Part shown: piece by piece, positions 41,501-53,575 of the stretch
Numbering within the stretch: the first letter of the stretch is position 1
Layout: each line of letters opens with the position of its first letter
Source: Reticulascus tulasneorum
Lineage: Eukaryota > Ascomycota > Sordariomycetes > Glomerellales > Reticulascaceae
Reading direction: 5' to 3'
DNA length: 64,000 nt
Assembly: GCA_001557505.1 (NCBI GenBank)
Contig: LSAX01000001.1
Location: 4,526,001-4,590,000 of the forward strand
Program-made: the position numbers and the translations under genes
Notes under the pieces: generated by a model
The model's database searches: none
Seen by the model: the letters and a program-made list of their open reading frames with translations, nothing else
Told to the model about the DNA's origin: nothing

Positions 41501-43654
41501 ATTGCCCGTTCTCCTGCATGATCCAAACGGCAATAGTATTTATACTAGGAGCTCGTGCTTCTGGTTGTGGAAGAGGCAAGTCCATCTAAATGAAAGATGC
41601 GAGAGCTGGTGCTGGTCTTTGAGACTCAACATGGTGTCTCCTCTAGGCTCGATTTCTCGTTAGGTTGCACTCTTCATCATCGGAAGAAGCATGAAGCGCG
41701 AAGTTGATACCGTAGACATGTGGGCAGACAACGTTGTCCAAATTACAAAATAACGCCATCGAACTGCAGGCAGCAGTTCAATAACGTCAAGATTTTGCAA
41801 GCCTACATATTGGACTCACGGTTAGCTCCGGATTCATGATGCTGAAGGATTTCGAACCAGTTTACGAAGCTGAGCTGAGCTAAGCCCATCCCGCAGGCGG
41901 CACAAGATCAGGATCTACATTCACCCGAATTTGCCTGGCCGTCCAAGACCACCCGCAATGGCGAGCCGAGTTGCCGGCACAGCGAGTTATATATGGACTA
42001 CAGCAATCTCATTGTGCTCAAATCCACGTGGCTAATCAGATCATACCGAGGAGAAAGTGCAGCCAAATATTTTGGCGATCCAGTTGCCAGGTTCCTGGTC
42101 TACCGGGGAATCATCCGATCGTCCCGCAGGTGTCACGATTTCTGGTAACCGACCACATCATGCATAAATCACACTGCAGGGGGTTGCGTCCTGCAAGCAA
42201 GGAAATATGCGTATACGAAGCCCAACAGAAGACAGTGATTCCGCGGCCGCCAATGCATTTGATCTGTGGCGGGACTTGGCTGGCCTCGTATTGTGCTGGA
42301 ATGTTTCTTTGTCTGGATAATATTCGAGGCGAACTGCGTTGCAACCAGTATGCAGGTTCAAGGCGTGTACTCGTCACTACTGCCTGTCTTAGAACAAGAT
42401 AAGACCCTTATAAGGGCCTGTAGAGGAAGTTCGCCAATCTTTCGTATGACGGACAGAATTGAATCGCAATGCGCCAAGGGTTCAACGACCAGACTCAAAT
42501 GCCCACTGAGCGATTCACGTCTGTGCCTCCGGAGTTTACCAGGCTGTACCCGGCACTTGGACAGTAGTTAGTATGTCCTTGGTACAAGATTAAGTTTACG
42601 ATTTTTTATGATATGACGACACTGTGTGCATCGCCACGGTGTCACGATGTCTATCCCGATGTCAATCGGAACGCATGCCTAGCTGTTGTTCCTAATCAGA
42701 GATACGACTCACCTCTTGGCATCTTGCTGATACTACGGCGACATGAGTCCCAGATGTACAGCGCAGGGATTGAGTGGGATGCAGGATGCTATGGCACAGA
42801 GCCTATTTTTAATACGGCGGGTCTGGGACAATGGCCTACCTGCATACCCGGGTCAGCTCTTGGCCACGACCGTATAAACCGGTCGTACGAATAGGAGCCC
42901 GTGGATAGCTCGGCTGGGGAAAACAGTGCTTATGGCTTTCCCAATATGGCCGTCCCAACCAGATTCTCCCTGTGCTTATCACAGAAACCGTTACAAATGA
43001 ATACAGGGATGGCTCATCAGTGATGATTACTCTGGGAATCGGCTCCCAGCACCACACCCCACCACAATCGCACCTCAACAATTTTGATTGTCTGATGGCA
43101 GTGTTCCTTGAGTATCCATCCCAAGACCTAATTACCAAGAATCTTGCCGTTTATGTCTGAGTACATGTAAAGCCACGGGCAAGTTACAGAACGTGAACAT
43201 TATTCCGAAATGGTCTTGGGGACCTAACTCGATTCAGCCTGTGTGAAGAACAACACAGCAACCTACCGCTTTTACCCTGGTTCACCCATAGCCTATCCAA
43301 GCACTGGCAGGAGTTTGTGGGACTGTTTCGGCAGGTGGGTCAGTTCGCCGCTTGGGAATCCGTTTTAACCTTCTTAATCCGACGTCTATCCTGCTTTTGA
43401 TTGCTTTGTCACACAGCACGAAGCTGCCCATGGCGGGAACATGCGGCGTCTATCCTGGTTCACCGTTAGGATCGGCTCCAAGGGCTCTGCCTTCCTTGGG
43501 AGTCAATGCGCGATATCGGGCCAGCTAAGGGAGGGCAGCACACGGCCTGAGGGGCTGGACCACTATGCCAGCCGGAGTTCCATAAGTACTTCAAGATTAC
43601 CACAGTGTTCCGGCCGATGAGACTCATCGCGAAAACGGACGCTGTTTTGCCAAT
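35542..43654. other. 8-kb region without a supportable gene
   Basis: Only short overlapping frames occur, none with a recognisable domain and consistent splice sites. The left 1.8 kb is the promoter side of the wall protein and contains the G-rich minisatellite. Around 40923-40997 a 25-codon frame looks like a signal peptide but stops at once. Scattered Cys-rich fragments at about 42330-42900 might be remnants of small secreted proteins. Nothing firm can be named. Confidence 0.5.
36231..36280 (+). repeat. G-rich 10-bp minisatellite, G-quadruplex candidate
   Basis: Five consecutive units of GGGGGGGTGA, the last with nine G. Five G tracts of at least seven separated by TGA satisfy the usual quadruplex pattern. 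It lies about 690 bp upstream of the wall-protein start on the opposite reading direction. Confidence 0.95.
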
Positions 43655-46600
43655 ATGCGTTTCGCTGGTCTCATCACCGCACTTACCGTCATCGGCGGAA
43701 CTGCAGCCGAATACAGACGGGATCAGATTTCCGAGCCAACACTCAACAGTACAGATGCAACACCGAAAAGATTCATCATTGAGTTCTCCAAGGTAGAAGG
43801 CCGCTCTCCCGAGTCCTGCCAGAAATCTTATACTTGTTTCTAGGGAAGTGATCATGCAGCGCTCAAGAACGAGATATCTTCGCGGCGAGGTATCAAGATT
43901 CTTAGGACCTTCGACTCGGATGTGTTCTCCGGGCTCAGCGTGGAGTCTAACACCGACAATGTCGATACATTGAATGCAATCAGCGCAGTTTCACAAGTGT
44001 GGACATCCAAGAAGCTTACTTTAGAGTCCAATCCGCAGACACAGGGCTTTGTCGACGATGCATCTGCTCCGGCTTACAGCTACCACAGCATGACTGGCGT
44101 CGACAAACTGCATGCGGCAGGAATCTACGGCAAAGGCGCTGTTGTGGCTGTGGTAGACACAGGCATTGCCTACGACCATCCTGCGGTATTGTCTCTTCCC
44201 TCCAACCTTTCTTGATATTCGTTCGGCGTATTCTGATTCCAGATTGCAGCTTGGCGGCGGCTTCGGCCCAGGTTATAAAGTTGTCGGAGGGTATGACTTT
44301 GTCGGCAACTCAAGTAAGCCGAAGATCGCATATCCCCTTTACGGCGCGGCCTAATATCTAGCAGCGTGGCCATTCGGAGGAGATAAGCAGCCAGATGACG
44401 ACCCATACGATCAGCTTGGCCATGGGACGCACGTTGCAGGGACAATCGCCGGCAAGAGTGATGTGTAAAGGCCTCACATTTTACGTTTTATTCAAGCTTT
44501 GAGTTTGCTTCTAACTCTCCTCTAGTTTCGTTGGCGTTGCGCCGGAGGCATCACTTCTGGCTTATAAAGTGTTCGGAACACTGGTATATTGATCCCTTTT
44601 AATGGCAGGCACCGGTGCTCTAAGCTAAACCTTTGTTTTTAGGATGGCACGGATGATGACACTCTCATAGAGGCTTTTCTAGCGGCCTACGCCGCGGATG
44701 TAAGTACTTATACACTTTAAGCCCAGCCCCTCTTTGCCATTTTCTAACGCTGGCATAGGCGGATGTTATCACAGCATCAATCATAGGCTACGGCGGCTGG
44801 GCCTCTAACGCTTGGGCAGTGGTCGCATCGCGACTCGTCGAGCGTGGCATCGTGATCACCATTGCCGCCGGGAACTGGGGCACAAGTGGTCCGTTCTTCT
44901 ACAGCAATGGCGCTTCTGGCGATTTCGTGCTGGGCGTTGCCTCTGTCGATGCTTCGCCAGTTCCAGCCCCTGCATTTGAAGCCACAATCAGTCTCGATGG
45001 CGCATCAAACATAACAAAGATAGCCTACCGGCCTGGCTGGAAGACCTTCCCTTCCGACGTTATAGACATGCCGATTGTACCTCTTTCCGGTGATCTCACA
45101 CTCGTGGACGAGGCTTGCCAGCCGCTCGCGCCGACAACACGGAACTTCACTGACGTTATAGTTCTAATTCGCCGTGGGATTTGTGAGTGGTCCACACAGC
45201 AACTGAATCTTGAGGCGGTTGGGGCCACACACATAATGTTCTATAATAACGATCAGCCTCTCGAACCACCATTCACATGGAGCAATAGTTACACAACATT
45301 GATCGAAAGCAAGGCTGGGGAGGCTATTATCAGCACCGTCAAAGCCGGTGGCAATGTTACCGGGAGTTTCAATCTTGACCCGGACAACAACTACGTTAAC
45401 ATGTACGACTCTGCTGGTGGTAAGGCAAGCGACTTTACTTCCTGGGGAGGACTTTACGACCTTCAACTGAAGCCAGACATCGCGGCACCGGGAGGGAACA
45501 TTCTTAGCTCATATCTCGGTGGGGGATACGAAGTAATGTCTGGCACGAGCATGGCCACGCCGTACGTAGCCGGTATTGCGGCTCTTTATATCGGCCAGTA
45601 CGGGGGAAAGAAGGTTCATGGACCTGGCTTTGCGAAGGACCTTGCCGCTAGGATCATGTCCTCTGGCAGGGCGGTTCCTGGGACGACATTGGGCGGCGCC
45701 GACACCGGATTTTGGGCTTCGACTGCACAAGTAGGAAATGGCTTGGTCGATGCAGCGAAAGTATTACAGTACACGACATCTCTATCGTATGCCAAATTTG
45801 CGCTCAACGATACACGTCACTTCTCGCGATACCACGAAGTGGATATCACTAACAGCGGCGACAAGGCGGTGACGTACAAGTTCGAGGTCCAGGACGCTGC
45901 TGGATTTGAGATTTGGCAGCCGTACGACCCTGATGTGTATTTCAGCCCGAACATACATTATGTCGGAGACTTTGTTGCGAAGAAAATGGTTCCAGATGTA
46001 AGGTTTCCCAGTGGAACATTCACGGTGAAACCCGGACAAACAAAGAAGGCCGAGTACGTGAGACCTATGTCTTCATACCTGTGTGCGAGTTTGCATTAAT
46101 CTTCAATAGATTTATCTTCAAGTACCCGGAAGGACTTTCCAACATTCCAGTCTACAGCGGCAAGATCCTGATTCGAGGAAGCAACGGCGAGGTTCTCTCT
46201 GTGCCGTATCTGGGTACGTATTGAACTCCTTGAGCGACTAATCAGCGATAGAAATAGAGACTAACCATGGCCTAGGAGTCGCGTCGAACCTGAAGAATGA
46301 CTTAGGGACGCAGTTCATCAGTGGCTTCCCAAACATTTGGTCTGGTCCTGGGTGGCCACGCCCGGATCTTGACCAGCATAGCAAGTATGTACAAGAATCC
46401 ACCATTCAAGGGGGAAGAGCCAATTTCGTTAACAAACCCGTTAGCTTCAAGTTTAACCTCACAGAGGAGGCGCAAGATTACCCAATGATTTATGCCCAAT
46501 ATTATTGGGGTGTTCAAGAGCTCCGTTGGGATGTAAGCAACATTTTTCTTATCCCTCTCATGTTTTAACGAATTCTGATATATGTCCAGATCTTCGAGGC

Positions 46601-47008
46601 TGGGTGGAAAGAGCGTCAATGGAACACATACCCACCAGTCGCTGGACAGAACGGTTATATCGGCAGCGTGGCGTATTTCGCAAACAGTGGGGAGAACAAT
46701 GGCAAATGGAATTTTGACCCGGAGACGGACGACGCCAACAACACAATCTCTTTTCCATTGAACTACATCTATCGTACTTCGCGCTCTGTTTTTACTTCTG
46801 AGTACTGGTGGCTGGGCAAGATGGCCAATGGCTCGCAGATCGTACCAGGAAACTACACGTAAGTACATGTCTTCGAACACATAGCTAGTCAATTGGTGCT
46901 GACACTTCCAGGATGAGATTTGCGGCTCTAATGCCATTTGGGACACCGCAACACAGCGATAACTGGGATACCGTCGTCCACAAGTTCTCAGTTGAACCAC
47001 TTCTGTGA
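43655..47008 (+). CDS. subtilisin-like serine protease (S8A), secreted, with PA-type insert
   Basis: Eleven exons (43655-43792, 43844-44185, 44250-44313, 44362-44464, 44526-44583, 44643-44699, 44759-46053, 46110-46213, 46276-46532, 46590-46858, 46912-47008) give 927 residues with consistent phases. Signal peptide [18 protein letters not shown], then an I9-type propeptide (FIIEFSK...). The catalytic triad is Asp151 in [13 protein letters not shown], His205 in [12 protein letters not shown] and Ser518 in [12 protein letters not shown]. The oxyanion Asn is in TIAAGNWG. Between His and Ser a protease-associated insert is apparent ([10 protein letters not shown]...). After the catalytic part comes a long C-terminal region with a Fn3-like start and many N-glycosylation sites. 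This layout matches fungal minor extracellular protease/cerevisin-like S8A enzymes that degrade host or environmental protein. All motifs are intact. Confidence 0.93.
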
Positions 47009-47544
47009 AAAACAGTGTACTCAGAAACTTCCAAAGCGACAGTTATTTAAGGGATTTGGACTTAAATTCAAACTTGCCGGAATACCTCAAAGAAACACCA
47101 TATAATTTCTCCAGAATCTTAGACTAGACACGTGACGGGGTCTAAGGCATTAGTCTTTCTGCATAGAATAACGATAGAACTGTCATTCGACTTTGAATTA
47201 CAATGAGCAGACTAAGCATTCGAGACTACTAATCGAGGAGCTGCAAGTAGAGCCTCGCGCTAGATATGGTCAACTTGTATTCAATCTTGTTCAGGATCAG
47301 CTCAAGATACTATACCTGCGCAGTTTCCTGTTTTACAAGGCTAAATTAACCAAACGGTGGCGCAGAGATAGGGATTTCGGGGGCTGAATATTAGCATCCC
47401 AAGTGCATCGATGTCATAGTGCATATGGGTTCAGCGACAGGTCTTCAACCCATTTTTGGAGGATCTTTGTGAGCTTGAGTTGGGTTTGCGTTTAACTGTT
47501 ACTCGCGTAGTCTTTCAATGACACATACGAAAGCTCGCAGTTCT
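47009..47544. other. convergent intergenic region, no feature recognised
   Basis: 536 bp between the protease stop and the DUF3433 gene stop. It holds both 3' ends; no other feature was recognised. Confidence 0.5.
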
Positions 47545-50500
47545 CTACTGGACAATCTGATCCAGTGCATGCCCTCCATCCTTTTCACCCTCGACAATGG
47601 AGTCTAAAAGCTCAACCCCCCAACGCACCTTCTGGTCCCCATTCTCAAACTCACCAAGCCGCACCATCTCTCCACCTCCATTTCCCTTCGCAGATAGTAG
47701 CCGATACTTCCCTTTCCCCTGCACCACGTTCCAGCTCCTCGAGGACCTATTCCTGCCCGCCCACGCGATCAGTCGACGACTGCCATACACAAACCCCAGC
47801 ACACTAGCTAGTGTGTCCACATCCCGCGGCAACACCTTGAACTCCTGCCTGTAGATCGCAAAAATCGCGACAGTCACGATACCCAAGAATGCAAGGACAC
47901 CAATACCGAGACCGATCGCGACGCCGGACACTACCAATTGCTCAACTGGGATCGAGAGCACGGCTTCAATAGATCGTGGTGTATTAGCAAAACTGCGGCG
48001 ATCATTGTCCATCCCCTCTACGCCGTAGTCCGTGATTTCTCCCAGTCCAGTTGGCAATTTCGCGCCGATAGGCTGATACGCCCAGCCCCCATCAGCATCC
48101 GTGACATTCTCGCTCACGAAATGCTTGAAGAACACGCCAAAGATATGATCCGCTTTCTTCATCAGCTCCTGCGGGTCGAGCAGGACTTCTCTTTTCGCAT
48201 CGCCGCCTGCGAGTGTCAACATGGCATAAGACATGAAATCAGCGTTGAGACCACGGATGCGGAAGTTGAACGAGCGATCTGCCATATTCTCAAATATCTG
48301 TGGCATTTGTAGTCCCAGCTGCGCCACATTAGCGGCGTTGAGAAGTGCATCCCAAAAGACGTAGGCATAAGATGCTGTGACGTTCGCTGTTGGCGTAGTT
48401 CCCATCCAGGTGATATTATCTGGGGACTTGTAGTCGCTCGAGATGTTATGGCTCAGATACGGATCCGACCACGCTTCTGATGCGTTTCGTGGCGAACCAA
48501 TAATGGAGTAACTCTGCACCACACCTGTCCTTCTTTCGACTGTCACAGATACATTAGCGGCTTCAAAGATCGGCGAGCAGCTGATTGCGGCGATCTTGGG
48601 GACATCGACCCAAATCCAATGCTTGCTGTTAGAGGGAGCCGTAGTCGTATCGTTAAACAATCCCTCTAGTGGCCGCCCGACGATCCATTTGGCTACCATG
48701 GAGAGGCTCCTGTGCCGCCCATCGCCAATCGTCGTATTATCCGTCCAGTATCCAATTGCTACATCACCAGGCACACCATTTGTCTCATTCGAACAGCATG
48801 TCATTTTTGTGGGCAAGCCTGCGCCTATGGCAATATTTTTATATGGTATCTTCGGGTGGGCAATGGAGTTCTGGAGTTCGTAGCCAACATCGAGATTCGG
48901 TGGGCGGTTGGTTGAGTTCCATAATGTGAGGTTTGTAGATGTGTCGAGAGTTTTGTTGTTAAAATCCAATTTGTTCAGCCAAAGGGTTGTATTAGATAGG
49001 TAATCCACTATCTTGCAATCAAGGCGGGCGCGGAGCGCCGAAGTTGTGTATGTGAGGTTTTCTGTGCGACCCGCGACTTCGACAATATCGGTGGTGCCAT
49101 TTTGTCTAGAGCGAGAAGGAAGAGAAACAGGAACAAAACTCCAAGTATCCATGCTCCATGGCGGCGTGCTAGAATTCTGGGAGACTTCAACCGCAGCACC
49201 ATATAGCCAAGAGGTGAGGAGATTACCATACACGGTGTCGAGTATGGTTCCTCGAGTTGGGTCTGCTCTTACACCAGCGCCAATGCGCCTAGCATCATAA
49301 AGGATTGGAACGGTACGGAGCTCGAGGGAGTTTGTGAGTGTTAAAGTTTGGTTGAGAGACACATTTTCTTTTGTCCAGAGGGCAGACATCGAAACTGTGA
49401 CTATTGTACATTTGAGATTAGCATATTTGCTCGCCGCTTGCCATCGTTCTCGTACCTCGGCGAAGAGAGCATAGATGTTGATGGAACGAAAGAACGGTGC
49501 ATGGCTAAGAAGAAGAAGATGAAGAATAAACTCACAAATTTCTGCGCCAAATGCTGCAAGACCCACAAACGCAATCAACCAGTGTCGATTCCGAACCCCC
49601 TTCCACGTCGCGACCAGCAACGGCGCATTCGCATACTCAACCGTAACCGTCCTTTCCACCGGTGCCACCCTTCCAGCCATACTAATCCAAGGCTGTATTC
49701 TTTTCAGTGTCACTTCAATAGCGCCGAACCACAACTTGACACCCACGGCGATGAGCGTCGGGATGATGCTGTACGGGGCGAAGGTTGTGACGCCCCTGAA
49801 ATCGAATTCGTAGATTATGGCGCGGGAGTTGAGACCGACGGACCTGGAGATGAAATATAGAGCAAACAAGACGGCAATAAGGGCTAGGACAGCTGACAAC
49901 AGAAGGGGGGCCATCCAGGTACGGAGGACTTTTGGGCGGGGATCTTTGCGTGTTCGCACGACGGGGGTTTCCCATGAACTTTCTACGACGAGAGTCAGTT
50001 TCAAATCGGTACTCAGGGAACAGATAGGGCTTGTAATCTTACCATCCTCATCCACCGGCCCTCCAACGGAAAACAGCTTCCCCCCTTGAACCTTAAAAAC
50101 AGCACCCTTCAATCTTGGCTCCAACTCCTCCTCGCGTAATAGATCAAAGCCTTCAAAACGCCCTCTGGTTTTCTCCTCTCCAGCAACCAAAGCTGTCGCT
50201 GCGGCAATACTTCCCGGATCATGACGCAGTCCCAACGGCCTCCTCCCAAGCCTTGTGAAGAAAGCTATCCCCGCAATCGCGAAAGCAGACAGGCCGAACA
50301 AAACACCGAGCGCGATGCCAATTCCTAACACGGCTACGATTCGCCGCTCCGTTAGCCCTGCTTCTCCCTGGCCCCTGCTGATCGCTGAAGCCGGGATGAC
50401 TTCACCAGACCGGAAAGCGCTAAGCATCATTTCTCCAAAGTAACGTTGCTGAAATTTCCGAGCTTCTTCTACTAAATTGGTACTCGACAGGAGCCTCTCA

Positions 50501-52311
50501 ACGCTGTTATTGTAATGGGCAGATGCGGCAATCGCCATCAAAGGCCCCGAGAACTTCGGGTCTGTCTGCAAGCCAGCTGTCGCTGGGCGTTCAAATTTGG
50601 TAGACCAGCTGGGGGAAAAGAACGAGTTTTCGAGCATTTTGAGCTCATATGGTAAAGCATCCATAGGAGTCGCCGTTCTAGCGAAGGAGGACTTGTCGAA
50701 AGTGACATTGGTGGTTGACAAGGATGTAGAAACGATAGCAGAGACTTCAGCTTGTAAGTAATGCGTGCTGCACAATTGTCCAGAGACACGGAAAGGTTTG
50801 TGTATGATCCATGGCGTGTTAATGAAGAACATGCTTTTCCCCTCGCAACCTTTTGTGATCTTTCGCCCCCACTCGTCTCCAGACGTGGATAGACTATCAA
50901 ACTGTGTTTTGGAGGTAGACCACCGACCACCGCCATTAGTGAGCCAGTTGTAGGTTCCGCCTGTTCCATATGCATCGCGCATTGCCAGTAATGTCACGGA
51001 GCACCCATCTGAGGATGGTGACCGTGAGGAAGCGAGTGTGATGGACGTGAGGTTATATTCGATGCTGATAATCTCACCGTCGGAGGTTGTGAGGGAAGAG
51101 TTGCCTGTCGTATTGAACATTGACGTCATCTCCATAGGCACACAAGACATTTCGACGCGGTATGCGGTGGTTTTTCCAGCCCACGTTTGAGGCATGGAGT
51201 CTGGGAAGAAGGCGCCGACTGGCGGCGTGTTGCTCCTGCTTGTCGGCCAGAACGGAAGGAGTGCGTAGTCGTTGGTCACCCAAGCTGAGGTTGGCTTGTC
51301 GATGATTGAACCCGCGACGGCGCGAAACATGTGCGCGTCTTCGGAGTCAGTCTGAAACGATCCTTTTGCCGGGTTAAAGGTCAAGAACCCGACGCTGGAT
51401 TCGATTTCGAGTGTAAGAGGTGAGAGAAGACCGGCGGACAGGGGAGAGATGACAAGAAAGCCCAAAATGTTAGTTACTGAGGCGAGAAACAAAGCCCAGC
51501 TTCTACCGCTAGGGTTCTGTCGTTTGCTCAGTGCATCGACTGGGCCATCCCACCAAGATCTTGAGTGAAAGGTAAGGGTCGAGGAAGCAGGAGCTCCGAG
51601 AGGTTTCGACAGGCGCGCGAAAATCTCTGTCCGCCGAACATCGGTGTACATAACACCCACTAGTATGACATAAATGACCGCAAAGAGGGTGGGCGTAAAG
51701 CGCCAACCGAATGTGAGGCTCAAGCTGCCATCGTCTTTTCCAAGGCCATGATTCCGGACAGACGCTCCAACCAGGGCAAAACAAATTATACCCAGCGCAG
51801 CGGCAATTGAGAAAAGAAAAGCGAGATATGGCAGGCGGAGGGTTTTGGGGAGCCAGTCATGTGCTGGCTGGACCAGCCTTGTGCCGTGTATGTCTGGATC
51901 GGAGTTGCCGTCGTAGACATACGGCTGGGTGGAATGAATGAATGGTCTTGATTCTTCTTCTGGTGTTGTGAGCGATTGGATTTCGGAAATTTCGGTGAAC
52001 TCAGGCTTTTTGGCTGATAGATCATTCTCCGTGGATGGAACCATCGGGGAGTAGCTGGGGGGTTGTGTTCTTGTTGAATGGAAACTAGACACCGGCTTCC
52101 GAGGCAGCCTGAAGTGCGAGTCGTACTGGGCATTCATCCCCGTCGCATCTCGACTGTCTGCGATATGTGTTTCTGGCTCAGCCGTTGGAGCCTCGACCTC
52201 CTGTGGTCCAGGAGAGTGGACGCTGGAGACCGGCTTCCGTGGCAACCTAAAGTGCCAACCATCCTGCGGGTTCATTGCCGCCGTATTTTGAAACATGTGT
52301 GGTATACTCAT
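47545..52311 (-). CDS. large DUF3433-type multipass membrane protein
   Basis: One open frame of 1588 codons. Two blocks have the look of DUF3433 repeats: strands of membrane helices near residues 165-290 and again after WMAPLLLSAVLALIAVLFAL. Each is followed by a long Thr/Asn/Trp-rich, probably extracellular part. A last helix (VVSGVAIGLGIGVLAFLGIV) and a short cytosolic tail end the protein. The N-terminus carries a duplicated segment, residues 13-34 and 59-80 (both HFRLPRKPVSS). Two stretches look like stop-free introns with good splice sites and lengths divisible by three: 49983-50042 (60 bp) and 49401-49535 (135 bp). Removing them leaves about 1523 residues and restores a smoother sequence. 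The function is unknown. Confidence 0.85.
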   Translation of the reverse strand: MSIPHMFQNTAAMNPQDGWHFRLPRKPVSSVHSPGPQEVEAPTAEPETHIADSRDATGMNAQYDSHFRLPRKPVSSFHSTRTQPPSYSPMVPSTENDLSAKKPEFTEISEIQSLTTPEEESRPFIHSTQPYVYDGNSDPDIHGTRLVQPAHDWLPKTLRLPYLAFLFSIAAALGIICFALVGASVRNHGLGKDDGSLSLTFGWRFTPTLFAVIYVILVGVMYTDVRRTEIFARLSKPLGAPASSTLTFHSRSWWDGPVDALSKRQNPSGRSWALFLASVTNILGFLVISPLSAGLLSPLTLEIESSVGFLTFNPAKGSFQTDSEDAHMFRAVAGSIIDKPTSAWVTNDYALLPFWPTSRSNTPPVGAFFPDSMPQTWAGKTTAYRVEMSCVPMEMTSMFNTTGNSSLTTSDGEIISIEYNLTSITLASSRSPSSDGCSVTLLAMRDAYGTGGTYNWLTNGGGRWSTSKTQFDSLSTSGDEWGRKITKGCEGKSMFFINTPWIIHKPFRVSGQLCSTHYLQAEVSAIVSTSLSTTNVTFDKSSFARTATPMDALPYELKMLENSFFSPSWSTKFERPATAGLQTDPKFSGPLMAIAASAHYNNSVERLLSSTNLVEEARKFQQRYFGEMMLSAFRSGEVIPASAISRGQGEAGLTERRIVAVLGIGIALGVLFGLSAFAIAGIAFFTRLGRRPLGLRHDPGSIAAATALVAGEEKTRGRFEGFDLLREEELEPRLKGAVFKVQGGKLFSVGGPVDEDGKITSPICSLSTDLKLTLVVESSWETPVVRTRKDPRPKVLRTWMAPLLLSAVLALIAVLFALYFISRSVGLNSRAIIYEFDFRGVTTFAPYSIIPTLIAVGVKLWFGAIEVTLKRIQPWISMAGRVAPVERTVTVEYANAPLLVATWKGVRNRHWLIAFVGLAAFGAEICEFILHLLLLSHAPFFRSINIYALFAEVRERWQAASKYANLKCTIVTVSMSALWTKENVSLNQTLTLTNSLELRTVPILYDARRIGAGVRADPTRGTILDTVYGNLLTSWLYGAAVEVSQNSSTPPWSMDTWSFVPVSLPSRSRQNGTTDIVEVAGRTENLTYTTSALRARLDCKIVDYLSNTTLWLNKLDFNNKTLDTSTNLTLWNSTNRPPNLDVGYELQNSIAHPKIPYKNIAIGAGLPTKMTCCSNETNGVPGDVAIGYWTDNTTIGDGRHRSLSMVAKWIVGRPLEGLFNDTTTAPSNSKHWIWVDVPKIAAISCSPIFEAANVSVTVERRTGVVQSYSIIGSPRNASEAWSDPYLSHNISSDYKSPDNITWMGTTPTANVTASYAYVFWDALLNAANVAQLGLQMPQIFENMADRSFNFRIRGLNADFMSYAMLTLAGGDAKREVLLDPQELMKKADHIFGVFFKHFVSENVTDADGGWAYQPIGAKLPTGLGEITDYGVEGMDNDRRSFANTPRSIEAVLSIPVEQLVVSGVAIGLGIGVLAFLGIVTVAIFAIYRQEFKVLPRDVDTLASVLGFVYGSRRLIAWAGRNRSSRSWNVVQGKGKYRLLSAKGNGGGEMVRLGEFENGDQKVRWGVELLDSIVEGEKDGGHALDQIVQ

Positions 52312-53575
52312 TCTGAGTGTTCATTACAGCTGCACCTCCACGCTCTGCAAACCATCCAAAAATCGAGATGTCTTCCGTTCCTCTGGCCTTTGTCGTGTCG
52401 CATCGAAAAGCACAGAGACCTTAAATTTCGACAGCGGGTCGGGAGATGAAGTTGAGGATCCATTCTCCAATTGGGTCCAGGGCGCTATGGTACATATAGG
52501 TCTGGACTGTGGGGACCTTGGAGGGAGTGAGGGCTATGCGGTCTTGGTTTCAGAGGATCATCAGCCCTGTTTGGGATCCAAGCCTCCTTTGGCCCCTGCC
52601 GAGAAGCCGCAGAAGCGTCGGTAAAAGCTTAGGACACTAAGGAATCCTTTACAATCCCTGTTATGATGTGCGGCGGTGTCCATGCTATCTTTTAATTAGA
52701 ACTAGTTCGCCGCTAACGCCTGAGTGCCGCAAGGCTCAACCAATGGAGCGACTTTGTAAATCACAGAAGTCCCATTTCTCCAATTTCGTTCATTTGCCTC
52801 TAAAAGGCAAATTGTGGAGACCGACTTGACTCTACGAACATAAGGACAACAACCACAGGCCGGAATGGGTTCACGGAATTGGCGACAAAAGGACATCGTG
52901 ATGGGTCATATGTTGCACAAGGCTGTCTAGGCGAGTAGGCAGTACTGCGTAGAGCCTCCATTGAAAGTATCGCCCTGCGGATATATGCTGGGCTCAGCAC
53001 GTGGTTGCGTTGCATTTCGGCAATGGCTTGGTGCACCCCTGAGATCAGTTGGCAACCTAGGGGTCAAGTGTTCCAGGAACTCGGAAAATAAGACATCCAA
53101 GCTAAGAAATCATGATATGCTTTATAGAGGAATGACAATTGTTTGCCGTTCTCAACCGTTGCGATTCACTGCTGGGGCTTCCGAAACCTGGATTGCCGAA
53201 TGAGCCGCAGGCGGTCAATACAGGCTTCAACTAGCTATTGCTGCTAGACGAGGCCGGGTTGCTGAACAGACCGCCGCTTGGTAGAATCTTCATGGGTTTA
53301 CTGCCCGCCACTCAACGCGTCTGTGGCAGGCTTGTTGTTGGACGGGCCCAGGTTCCCAAAGAGTCCACTAGTTGACTTTGCCTTTGGGGGTTGCCTCCTT
53401 GTAAAGAGCCAGCCTGTTAACGTATCACCATCTCATCGGCGCGTGCGGAGGCCACCGAGAGGCGTAGTCTTGGGCGCTTTTCTAGGTTTCCCTACATATA
53501 GATTTAGCGCCAGGCTTTATCAATCGTATACATGCTTGACATGCTCCAAGAAAGTTGACCTCCCCCAGTTGAAGA
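52312..53575. other. intergenic region with possible distal exon of the dynamin-like gene
   Basis: On the minus strand at about 53190-53430 several short pieces read SGLFGNLGPSNNKP, GGLFSNPASSSSN and SFGNPGF. This is the GLFGN-type tail known from some fungal dynamin-like proteins. They are in different frames and separated by stops, so they may be decayed or belong to unresolved exons. The rest (52312-53190) is the promoter side of the DUF3433 gene and shows nothing recognisable. Confidence 0.35.

Noticed and set aside
42613..42894. Cys-containing 93-codon frame
   Set aside because: No signal peptide, no known fold and no consistent neighbouring exon.
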